Positions 18,641 to 25,501 of a DNA stretch of 64,000 nt are shown here, piece by piece. The stretch is taken from positions 124,001-188,000 of the forward strand of contig CBDCSR010000001.1 in NCBI GenBank assembly GCA_965221785.1, written 5' to 3'. Source of the DNA: BD2-11 sp965221785. Its GTDB lineage: Bacteria > Gemmatimonadota > Gemmatimonadetes > Longimicrobiales > Gaopeijiaceae. The position numbers and the translations under genes are program-made. Every line of letters starts with the position of its first letter. Positions within the stretch are counted from its first letter, which is position 1. The notes beneath the pieces were generated by a model, which ran no database searches, had not been told where the DNA came from, and worked only from the letters and a program-made list of their open reading frames with translations.

Positions 18641-19666
18641 CTACTCTGCTACGGGTCGCCCGCTGCTGGAATCGAGAGTCCCGATCCGCACGTCAACCGT
18701 GCGCAGCAGGCTGACAGCCTCGCCCAGCATCCTTTGCGCCGCCTTGCCGTGGTACACCGGGTCGACTTCGATGCCGATGCTGTTGCGGCCGGAGGCGGCG
18801 GCGGCGACTTGGGTCGAGGCAGTTCCGGTGAAGGGGTCAAGTACCGTGTCGCCCACAAAACTGAACATCCGAATCAGGCGATCCGCGAGAACGACCGGAT
18901 AGGGTGCGGGGTGATCGCGTGTCGACGCTCCCGGAATGTCGCTCCAAATCTGGCGGAAATGAATCTTGAAGCTGGCCTCGGGTAGCAGGGAGAGCGTCCG
19001 GGCGGCTTGGGTCGGCTTTCGGTAGCCGCCCGGCTTCCTCTGCATCAGGATGAACTCGATGTCGTTCTTGATAACGGCGTTGGGCTCGTAGGGCTTGCCC
19101 AGGAACCCGGCGGAGCCTCGCTGCACTTCATGGGCGACGTTGGCGATCTTGTGCCAGATGATCGGTGCCAGGTTGTCGAATCCGAGCCTCCGGCAGCGGT
19201 CCTGAATCGAGGCGTGGAGGGGAACCACGGCATGTCGACCGTTTCTCCGCCGCGATAGACAGACGTCTCCCACCACACAGATCAGCCGTCCCCCGGGAAC
19301 GAGTGCCCGATGGCAGAGGCGCCAGACGGCGTCCAACTCGTCGAGAAACTCTTCGTAATCGGCAATCCAGCCCAACTGTCCCGAGGTGCGACGATACTCC
19401 TTGAGCGTCCAGTATGGTGGAGAGGTGAGGGCGAGGTGAACCGACTCGGGGGGCAGGACTGCGCGGCGCGCGTCCCCCAACAACACCTGATGGTGCGACG
19501 GCGCCTGCTCGACAGCGGCGGCGATCAACGCCATGCTCGGCGGGTCTTTTGCGATCCGCGGCAGATCTCGGGCGGGATCGTCAAGAGCCCGTAGCGGTTC
19601 TGGGACCCACTCGTCGAGCGGCGGCGTGACGCTCATCCGCTTCTTGGCCGTGGAACCATCGTTCAT
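18641..19666 (-). CDS. site-specific DNA methyltransferase (TSPPY type)
   Basis: The catalytic motif IV, TSPPYW, comes before the cofactor motif DPFTGTASTQVAAAASGRNSIGIE, the order of beta-class enzymes. TSPPY is usual for N4-cytosine and some N6-adenine methylases. The ATG at 19666 sits behind GAGGTG; a GTG two codons earlier is also possible. Its position opposite the PaeR7I-like nuclease makes it the likely protecting methylase for the same site. The well-known M.PaeR7I is a different, larger adenine methylase, so this pairing is notable. Confidence 0.82.
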   Translation of the reverse strand: MNDGSTAKKRMSVTPPLDEWVPEPLRALDDPARDLPRIAKDPPSMALIAAAVEQAPSHHQVLLGDARRAVLPPESVHLALTSPPYWTLKEYRRTSGQLGWIADYEEFLDELDAVWRLCHRALVPGGRLICVVGDVCLSRRRNGRHAVVPLHASIQDRCRRLGFDNLAPIIWHKIANVAHEVQRGSAGFLGKPYEPNAVIKNDIEFILMQRKPGGYRKPTQAARTLSLLPEASFKIHFRQIWSDIPGASTRDHPAPYPVVLADRLIRMFSFVGDTVLDPFTGTASTQVAAAASGRNSIGIEVDPVYHGKAAQRMLGEAVSLLRTVDVRIGTLDSSSGRPVAE

Positions 19667-19835
19667 GCTCACACCTCAAGACTAGTCTGGCAGGATGCGA
19701 TCTGTCGATGGCCGCGAGATCCTGCGGAGAGACACCGGTTGGTCGCGCCATGAGCTTGACCGATGTCTCAGTCATGAACGTAAGTTATTGCCATGCACGG
19801 ACAAGACTCGCCCACACTTCGGACGGGGAGAGAGG

Positions 19836-20150
19836 ATGACCAAAGCAGACCTCGTTGAGCAGGTGACCCATGCGATCGGACCACAGGTCACCAAGAAGGA
19901 ATGCAAGCGAGTGATCGAGGCGTTTCTCGCCGCCGTGCAGGACGCGCTCGTGCGGGGCGAGGGCATCGAGATCCGGGGATTCGGCACGTTCAAGGTGCGG
20001 CATCGCAAGGCCCGCAAGGCCCGCAACCCCCGAACCGGGGAACCGGTCGAGGTCCCACCCCGTAGCGCGCCGGTCTTCCAGCCGTCGAGCCTTTTCCTTG
20101 GCCGGATGAACCGCCCGCACGGATCCCCGGAGGAAGCTGGAGCCTCCTAG
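19836..20150 (+). CDS. HU/IHF-family DNA-binding protein
   Basis: The ATG at 19836 follows GGGGAGAGAGG. The 104-residue product has the HU/IHF signature IRGFGTFKVRHRKARKARNP followed by RTGEPVEVP. It bends DNA as a dimer. Being inside the island and near an integrase, it may help recombination or transfer, but a general nucleoid role is equally possible. It is divergent from the methyltransferase gene. Confidence 0.88.
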   Translation: MTKADLVEQVTHAIGPQVTKKECKRVIEAFLAAVQDALVRGEGIEIRGFGTFKVRHRKARKARNPRTGEPVEVPPRSAPVFQPSSLFLGRMNRPHGSPEEAGAS

Positions 20151-20230
20151 CGCAACGGCGAACGATCAGCGGCTTGGTCCATGGTCCCGGTCCGGCCCGC
20201 GCGGCCTCGTCCTTTCCAACAGCCGCCTCG

Positions 20231-20443
20231 TCATCTCCACGCGCTGCCTCGCCCTGCGCCGTACGTCCCGGAGTATCCGGTCAAGTCCGTCACCCGCGCG
20301 CTCAGCCGCTCGACTTGCCGCTGCAAGGCCTCGACCTGCCGCCGCAAGGCTTCGACCTGTTCGGAGTGCCGCCGCTGCTCCGCTTCGTACTGCCCGGACA
20401 ACTTCTCCAAGGCGGCCGTCAGCTGCCGTTCCAAATCGGTCAT
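20231..20443 (-). CDS. MbeD/MobD-like coiled-coil mobilization protein
   Basis: A 70-residue protein starting at ATG 20443 behind a strong GGAGGG site. Residues 4-50 form an almost uninterrupted coiled coil (EALRRQVEALQRQVERLSAR), as in small MbeD/MobD-like accessory proteins of mobilizable plasmids. It lies 12 bp after a hypothetical gene, likely one operon. The match is by size and pattern only, so another coiled-coil role is possible. Confidence 0.6.
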   Translation of the reverse strand: MTDLERQLTAALEKLSGQYEAEQRRHSEQVEALRRQVEALQRQVERLSARVTDLTGYSGTYGAGRGSAWR

Positions 20444-20455
20444 TCAGTTCCCTCC

Positions 20456-20746
20456 TCACTCTCTCGACAGCTTCAAGTAGGGCCGTCCGTTCATGGTGAA
20501 GGCCGTACGGACCGGCGTGCCGGCGGGCAGCGACACCCACCGCTCCCCGCTGCTCTCCATCAACTCGACGCCCCAGGTCGTCTCCTCGATCTCGGCCAGC
20601 ATCGCGCGCGCCCATTCGGTCCGCACGTCCAGCTCCCCCAAGGTCTCGATCCGGTCGTGGATGCTCCTCGACAGCCAGTGCATCGTCGCCCAGCTGCCGC
20701 CGCAGATACCGAGGAAACGGCTATCATGATTCCAGTGATGTTCCAT
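20456..20746 (-). CDS. hypothetical island protein
   Basis: A 96-residue frame from ATG 20746 (an inner ATG, MHWLSRSIHDR, is also possible). It contains ELDVRTEWARAMLAEIEETT and a terminal segment AFTMNGRPYLKLSRE. I do not recognise the family. It is the first gene of a likely two-gene operon with the MbeD-like coiled coil and is divergent from the integrase gene, a position used by small accessory genes of mobile elements. Confidence 0.5.
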   Translation of the reverse strand: MEHHWNHDSRFLGICGGSWATMHWLSRSIHDRIETLGELDVRTEWARAMLAEIEETTWGVELMESSGERWVSLPAGTPVRTAFTMNGRPYLKLSRE

Positions 20747-20864
20747 GACGTTCCGTGTAGTCTTATATATTACATACTCACAACACTTTATGCTGGTACT
20801 CGCCCGCTTCTCGCTGCCCGTCGCGTTTCTTGACATCCACTTCCATTCCACACATTATGAGGTA
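20747..20864. promoter_or_regulatory. AT-rich divergent promoter region
   Basis: This gap separates the minus-strand operon and the plus-strand integrase. It contains TCTTATATATTACATACTC, unlike the GC-rich surroundings, giving possible -10 boxes on both strands (TATATT on plus, TAATATA on minus). It may also hold integrase or excisionase binding sites. Confidence 0.45.
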
Positions 20865-22088
20865 ATGGATGACGTAACCCGCACTCCCGCCCCGACCCGG
20901 AGAACCAAGCCGAAGGGCCGCCACCCCCACAAGCGGCTGTCGGCTGCCTTCGTGCGCTCCGCACCTCCCGGGAGGCACTGCGACGGCAATGGACTCTACC
21001 TCTACGTTCAGCCGAGCGGTGCGCGCAGTTGGGTGCAGCGCCTCGTCATCCGCGGTCGCCGCCGCGACTTCGGACTCGGCAGCGTCGCGCTCGTTTCTCT
21101 CGCCGAGGCCCGCGAGAAGGCACGGGCCAACCGCAAGCTCGCCCGCGAGGGCGGGGATCCGCTCGCCGAAAGACGCCGCGCCAAGAGCATGCCGAGCTTT
21201 GCCGAGGCTGCCGAGCGCGTCATGGAGCAGAAGCGGTCCGGATGGCGCAGCCAACGGCACGCCCGTGGCTGGATGGCGAGCCTGAAGCGGTACGCCTTTC
21301 CGCGCATCGGGGGAATGCCCATCTCGGAGGTGACGAGCGGCGACGTGCTTGAGATCCTTGCCCCGATCTGGCACGTGAAGGCACCCACGGCCAAGGTGCT
21401 GCGCCAGCGCATCCGTACCGTGCTCGAATGGGCCGTCGCGATGGAGTACCGGCCGGACAACCCGGCCGACCGTGTGGGACCGGTCCTGGGACCGCAGGAC
21501 ACGACCGTGAGGCACAGGCGGGCGTTGCCGCATCGCGAGGTGCCTTCGGCGGTCACGAAGGTGCGCGCCTCGGACGCGACGCCCGTCGCCAAGCTCGCTT
21601 TCGAGTTCTTGGTGCTCACGGCGGCGAGGTGGGGAGAGATCCGGTGGGCCGAGTGGACGGAGATCAATCGGACGGATGGCGTTTGGACGGTGCCCGCGAC
21701 GCGCATGAAGGCGAACCGCGAACACCGGGTGCCTTTGGGCCGCCGCGCCTTGCAGATTCTCGATGAGGCGCGGAGGCTGGAGGGCGGAGCTTCTCGGAAG
21801 GTCTTCACCCGAGAGGGCGGCAAGCCGCTTGCCGACAAGCAGTTGCGCCAGATGCTCCAGCGCCTCGGGATCGCGGCGGTGCCGCACGGATTCAGGTCGA
21901 GCTTCCGGGACTGGGCGGCCGAGGAGACCGATCACCCGCGCGAGGTCGTCGAGGCGGCGCTGGCGCACGCGGTCCAGAACAAGGTCGAGGCCGCGTACCG
22001 GCGCACCGACCTGTTCGAGCGTCGGCGTCGGCTCATGGATGATTGGGCGGGCTACCTCGTGGGCCAGGGAGCAGGCTCCGAGACCTGA
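20865..22088 (+). CDS. tyrosine-type integrase 1
   Basis: ATG 20865 follows TGAGG; longer in-frame starts exist. The N-terminal part has the arm-binding (DUF4102-like) pattern CDGNGLYLYVQPSGARSW. The catalytic domain shows Arg in TAARWGEIR, HGFRSSFRDWA, a histidine in ALAHA and Tyr in AAYRRTDLFE, so the active set looks complete. It is about 407 residues, normal for P4-like integrases. It resembles integrase 2 (30615-31775), including the shared LSAAFVR start motif and a homologous 3' flank. It points toward integrase 2, so this part may come from a second element. Confidence 0.88.
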   Translation: MDDVTRTPAPTRRTKPKGRHPHKRLSAAFVRSAPPGRHCDGNGLYLYVQPSGARSWVQRLVIRGRRRDFGLGSVALVSLAEAREKARANRKLAREGGDPLAERRRAKSMPSFAEAAERVMEQKRSGWRSQRHARGWMASLKRYAFPRIGGMPISEVTSGDVLEILAPIWHVKAPTAKVLRQRIRTVLEWAVAMEYRPDNPADRVGPVLGPQDTTVRHRRALPHREVPSAVTKVRASDATPVAKLAFEFLVLTAARWGEIRWAEWTEINRTDGVWTVPATRMKANREHRVPLGRRALQILDEARRLEGGASRKVFTREGGKPLADKQLRQMLQRLGIAAVPHGFRSSFRDWAAEETDHPREVVEAALAHAVQNKVEAAYRRTDLFERRRRLMDDWAGYLVGQGAGSET

Positions 22089-22103
22089 TCTGACCTCGCG
22101 ACC

Positions 22104-22211
22104 GGCTCAGAGGCCGTTTCCGGGCTCTTTCGAGGAGTTTCGGGGCATCTACGGGCGCTGGGATCGCCCCAGATCGACGATCTCGGGTTCCCGAGGGGTA
22201 GAGGTAGGGCG
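22104..22211 (+). repeat. 108-bp integrase-flanking repeat, copy A
   Basis: Sixteen bases past the integrase 1 stop, 108 bp align without gaps to the reverse complement of 30489-30596, with about 22 mismatches (near 80% identity). The first 17 bases and a block around CAGATCGACGATCTCGGG are identical; that block is nearly palindromic. Both copies follow an integrase gene in the same relative orientation. The role is unknown: recombination arm, terminator, or a remnant of a shared element end. Confidence 0.75.
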
Positions 22212-22517
22212 AAAACCGGCGGTCGAGCAGGAGGGAGCGCCGCCGTCGTCGGCGGGGATGAGGTGGTCGCTTTCCGCCTCGCCGTCCGTGAGGCCCTCGA
22301 CCAGGAGGCGGAGGAGCTTGTCCGCGACGGTCGGGTGACCGCCTTCTCGGGCGGCGCGCGGGAGCGTTTCGCGGGCGTTCGCCCGGCTGGCTTGGCCCAC
22401 TGTTATTGTGGGCAAGTATCCATCTCACAAGCGGACGCCCGTTTGTCACGAAGCAACTTGCCTCGCAGCGCCCCTTTGCGACGCTTCCGCTTCGGCGCCC
22501 GTTCTTGCCCGGCTCGA
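22212..22517. other. gap between integrase 1 repeat and IS110
   Basis: Most of this is without a recognised gene. A minus-strand frame, 22415 down to 22149, from a TTG start (PTITVGQASRANARETLPRA) has coding-like composition and GAGATGG upstream, but I do not recognise it and it overlaps repeat copy A. The right part should contain one end of the IS110 element. Confidence 0.3.
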
Positions 22518-23519
22518 TCATCCGTGAACGCTCCCCGCCGGGCTGGGCGTCGGGAAGGCCGGGCAGGAGTACTCGCGCGGCGGCTGCGCCGTCCAAGTGC
22601 GGTCCTGCTGCACCAGGGCGTTGGCGAGGACGAGGAGCTTCCGCATCACGGCCGTCAGGGCGACCTTGCGCGGCTTCCCCTTGGCGAGGAGCGCCTCGTA
22701 CTTCCGCTTGAGGTCGGGATTGTGATGGGCCGCAACCAGAGCGGGCATGAAGAGCAGCCGGCGGACCCGGTGCCTGCCGCCCTGGATGAAGCTCCGTCCC
22801 TTCCAGTTTCCGGACTCCCGGGTGACCGGGGCGAGTCCGGCGAGGCTGGCGGCTCCCGACCGAGTGAGCATACCCAGTTCCGGCAAGTGGACGATCAGTC
22901 CCGCGGCGGTGATGTCCGAGATGCCCGGGATCGAGGTCAGGATCTCGGCCCGGCGCTCCATCTCCTTCTCCTCCCCGATCCGCTGCCGGATCTCGGCATC
23001 GATGAGCTTCAGCTGGCGGTCGATCTGCCGCAGCCTCTGCCTGGTGACCCGCTTGCCCACGGAAGTGCGCAAGTTCCTGGCCCGGTTGGTGATTGCGGTC
23101 CGATCCCTGACCAGCGCGTCGCGGATCTGCTGGAGCTCGGCAAGCTCGCGCTGCCCCTCCGACCGCGCCTCGGTCGGGCGCAGGTCCTCGATGGCCGAAG
23201 CCATGATGGACAGCATCCGGGCGTCCACCGCGTCGGTCTTGGCGCGCCGCCCGATGGAGCGGGCGAAGGACCGGACCTGGAAGGGGTTGATCGCGTACAG
23301 GGGGAGCCCGGCCTTCAGGAGGGTGTCCTCGAAGTCGCGGTGGAAGGCTCCGGTGGGTTCGTACGCGATCCGGTCGATCCCGGAGCCGATCCAGACGATC
23401 AGCTTCCGGAAGCCGGCGCTGTCGTTGGGGAACCGGGATACTCTCCCCTCGGGCGCGGCGAAGGCGTCGAGCCAGTCCTTGGAGATGTCGATCCCGACGG
23501 TGCGGAGGATGCTCCTCAT
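22518..23519 (-). CDS. IS110-family transposase
   Basis: The 333-residue protein has the RuvC-like DEDD start (GIDISKDWLDAF, then YEPTGAFH and AKTDAVDARML) and the Transposase_20 part (LTSIPGISDITAAGLI, LAPVTRESGNWKG). Key acidic residues are present and the length is normal, so it may be active. IS110 transposases act with a structured RNA made from the element's own non-coding end, which here would lie to the right of 23519. Confidence 0.9.
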   Translation of the reverse strand: MRSILRTVGIDISKDWLDAFAAPEGRVSRFPNDSAGFRKLIVWIGSGIDRIAYEPTGAFHRDFEDTLLKAGLPLYAINPFQVRSFARSIGRRAKTDAVDARMLSIMASAIEDLRPTEARSEGQRELAELQQIRDALVRDRTAITNRARNLRTSVGKRVTRQRLRQIDRQLKLIDAEIRQRIGEEKEMERRAEILTSIPGISDITAAGLIVHLPELGMLTRSGAASLAGLAPVTRESGNWKGRSFIQGGRHRVRRLLFMPALVAAHHNPDLKRKYEALLAKGKPRKVALTAVMRKLLVLANALVQQDRTWTAQPPREYSCPAFPTPSPAGSVHG

Positions 23520-23720
23520 GAGTTCTTCCCTTCTCCTGTGCTTGTTATGCGAGCCTCGATGCTCGTGTATCCATTCAGGACATTGGGAAGGACGGTGGCG
23601 ATCACACTTACCACGGCCCCTTTACGGCCTGCCAGCATATCGATCCGACCACCGTCCCTGTTGAGCGCCCGCTCCGGCTCGCTGCGCTCGCCTCCACGGG
23701 CGCTCAACAGCCCGGGCCTT
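23520..23720 (-). ncRNA. candidate bridge RNA region of the IS110 element
   Basis: Directly upstream of the transposase are two adjoining hairpins: a 9-bp stem (23590-23598 with 23649-23657) and a perfect 14-bp stem (23658-23671 with 23697-23710). IS110-type bridge RNAs come from this position and are built from stem-loops with internal loops that pair with target and donor DNA. The pairing loops were not identified, so this rests on place and structure only. Confidence 0.35.
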
Positions 23721-23774
23721 CCCCGTGACCCGGTCATGCAAATCAAGCGGGAATCTGCATGATTATGGGAAACA

Positions 23775-23835
23775 AGCCAGCACACGCAACGTTTAACGTT
23801 TGCGACTGGCGAGGGGCTCCGCCCCCTCGACCCCC
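23775..23835 (+). repeat. oriT-like two-hairpin module, copy 1
   Basis: The order is GCCAG, an inner near-palindrome (CGCAACGTTTAACGTTTGCG), CTGGC, then a GC hairpin (GAGGGGCTCCGCCCCCTC) and GACCCCC. Two further copies are at 25428-25493 and 29530-29595 on the other strand. The stems differ in sequence but keep pairing. The copy beside mobC suggests a transfer origin; this copy may be a second or relict one. Confidence 0.6.
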
Positions 23836-24201
23836 AAGAGGCCCCGCGCCCTCCCCAGGGAGTTCGCGGGAATGGGGGCGACGCCCCCGTGCATCGGGAA
23901 GCGCCCGGATGGCCGCTAAGTCGCGATGTCGCGACCAGCACCCCGGCGGGGTGCGCGCTCGGCAATCTCCATCCGGTCAGGCTACGGCCGAAGGCAAGGG
24001 TTCCGCTGCAGACGGGTTCGAAAGGACTATCGCGACGAAGAGCGGCACCCGCTCAGCCACGCTTCGCTGACCCTCAGTCCACCCGTTGGCCAGGGCATTT
24101 CGCAACGGGCGCCGCCGATTTGGCGTCCCCTCTTGTAGAACAGCCGCGTTCGGCGCGAGTACCGGACCGGGAGAGATCACCTGCACCACGGGGGTGCGCA
24201 C
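23836..24201. other. non-coding GC-rich region
   Basis: No gene is recognised between the oriT-like copy 1 and the propeller gene at 24202. It holds several short GC hairpins such as GGGGGCGACGCCCCC and CACCCCGGCGGGGTG, in keeping with a decayed or structural part of the mobile element. Confidence 0.4.
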
Positions 24202-25272
24202 ATGGCCGTGACCAAGTCCCATCCGACGCCGGAGTCCGACTTCACCAGGCGGGTCGCGATCTGGGTTGTCGTCCTTCTGGCCGTGTACCTCGCGTATTCG
24301 GCAACGCATTTCTGGGGGAGGCCGGATGCGGTCTCGGACTTCCTCGCAGACTTCGGCAAGTCGGGCGACGGGCCGGGGGAACTCCGCAACCCCTGGATCC
24401 TCTCCGCTGCAACGTCCGGCGGCGAGGTGATCGCTTGGGATCTCGGCACGCGCAGGCGTTCCCAGTTCGATGCGGGAGGCAACTTCATGACCTCAACGCC
24501 CGCGACCATCACCCGGGAGTCCATTCGGGCCGACATTAGAAGCGTGACATTCGGAGATCCATTTCGGGTCGCCGAGGACGACACCGGAATCTGGACGGCC
24601 AGCTATCCCGGCGGGATCACCCGCGGCGACGACTTCTGGACCGGCAGGATCGTGCGCCATAGGAACGGTGATGTCGAGCCAACCGTGGTCGTGGACTTCG
24701 CGGTTGACCTTCCCGGAGCCGCAAGCCGCGTTCCGGCCATGGGTCTCGCCCCGGTGCCCCTGTGGGACGGGTGTTACGATGGCGTCGTCGCCGTGCTCGA
24801 TCCGGTCGACCGCAGTCTTCATCTCTACGGCCCCGGCGGCACGAAAGTCAGGCAGATTGCGCTGCCCTGGACCAGCCGGCCGCTGACGCATGAGGAGCGT
24901 TTGGGCTATGTCCGCGCGATGATGCGCAACGAGACGCGAGGAACCAATGTCAGCGACGACGTGATCGAACGCGCCGCCGTGGACATGCTGGGGCAGGCGG
25001 GCAGCCACCTGCCGGAGGCAGCCCCGATCGGCATAGATCTGCGCTGCTCCCCTAAACGGATTTGGATTCAGGAGTTCGACGGTTCGTCCCATCCCCTCGG
25101 GTATGGCAGGAACTGGATGACGGTCGCCTTGGACGACACAGCCCCAAGATTCCAGAGGATCGTTTTTCCCGATGGGTTCACACCCTATCGCTTGACGGAC
25201 TCGGTGGCGATCGGATTGGTGAAGGACTCCTTGGAGTTACAGCGTGTGGCGATCGTGCGTCTGGGCCACTGA
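24202..25272 (+). CDS. membrane-anchored beta-propeller-like protein
   Basis: The 356-residue product begins with a short cytoplasmic tail and one transmembrane segment (VAIWVVVLLAVYLAYSA, residues 19-35). It then has LADFGKSGDGPGELRNPW, the same motif found in the propeller protein at 16296-17633, and further strand-like segments to the end. Family function is not known. The gene is flanked by two oriT-like modules in inverted orientation, making it look like a cassette. No operon partner is evident. Confidence 0.65.
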   Translation: MAVTKSHPTPESDFTRRVAIWVVVLLAVYLAYSATHFWGRPDAVSDFLADFGKSGDGPGELRNPWILSAATSGGEVIAWDLGTRRRSQFDAGGNFMTSTPATITRESIRADIRSVTFGDPFRVAEDDTGIWTASYPGGITRGDDFWTGRIVRHRNGDVEPTVVVDFAVDLPGAASRVPAMGLAPVPLWDGCYDGVVAVLDPVDRSLHLYGPGGTKVRQIALPWTSRPLTHEERLGYVRAMMRNETRGTNVSDDVIERAAVDMLGQAGSHLPEAAPIGIDLRCSPKRIWIQEFDGSSHPLGYGRNWMTVALDDTAPRFQRIVFPDGFTPYRLTDSVAIGLVKDSLELQRVAIVRLGH

Positions 25273-25427
25273 CATCCCAGTGCCCATGCCCACTATCGCA
25301 GCTTCCCGGAGCGCGGTAATCCAGCCCGAACCGGAACTCGCCGCGACTTGGATGGCATCCGCCATCACGACGCCGCAGAGGAGAGCGAGGCTCGCTCGGG
25401 GACACTCCGTAGAAGCGTCGACATCCG

Positions 25428-25493
25428 GGGGGTCAAAGGGGGGCGGAGCCCTCCCTTGCCAGTCCGCAACGTTAAACGTGGCGTCGGCTGGCT
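25428..25493 (-). repeat. oriT-like two-hairpin module, copy 2
   Basis: Read on the minus strand it has GCCAG, GACGCCACGTTTAACGTTGC, CTGGC, a GC hairpin around GGGCTCCGCCC, then GACCCCC. It is inverted relative to copy 1 and in the same orientation as copy 3. It ends nine bases from the stop of the LRR gene to its right. Confidence 0.6.
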
Positions 25494-25501
25494 CCCACAG
25501 G

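Larger units (their letters stand above)
22518..23760 (-). mobile_element. IS110-family insertion sequence (edges approximate)
   Basis: IS110 elements lack terminal inverted repeats, so the edges cannot be fixed by eye. The transposase gene sets the core; the structured non-coding DNA upstream of it on the minus strand probably belongs to the element, ending before the oriT-like repeat that begins at 23775. The left edge lies somewhere in 22212-22517. Confidence 0.6.

Noticed and set aside
17894..19666. The nuclease-methylase pair as a new defence system
   Set aside because: The nuclease belongs to the known PaeR7I/XhoI family, so it is a type II restriction-modification pair; only the partner choice is unusual.
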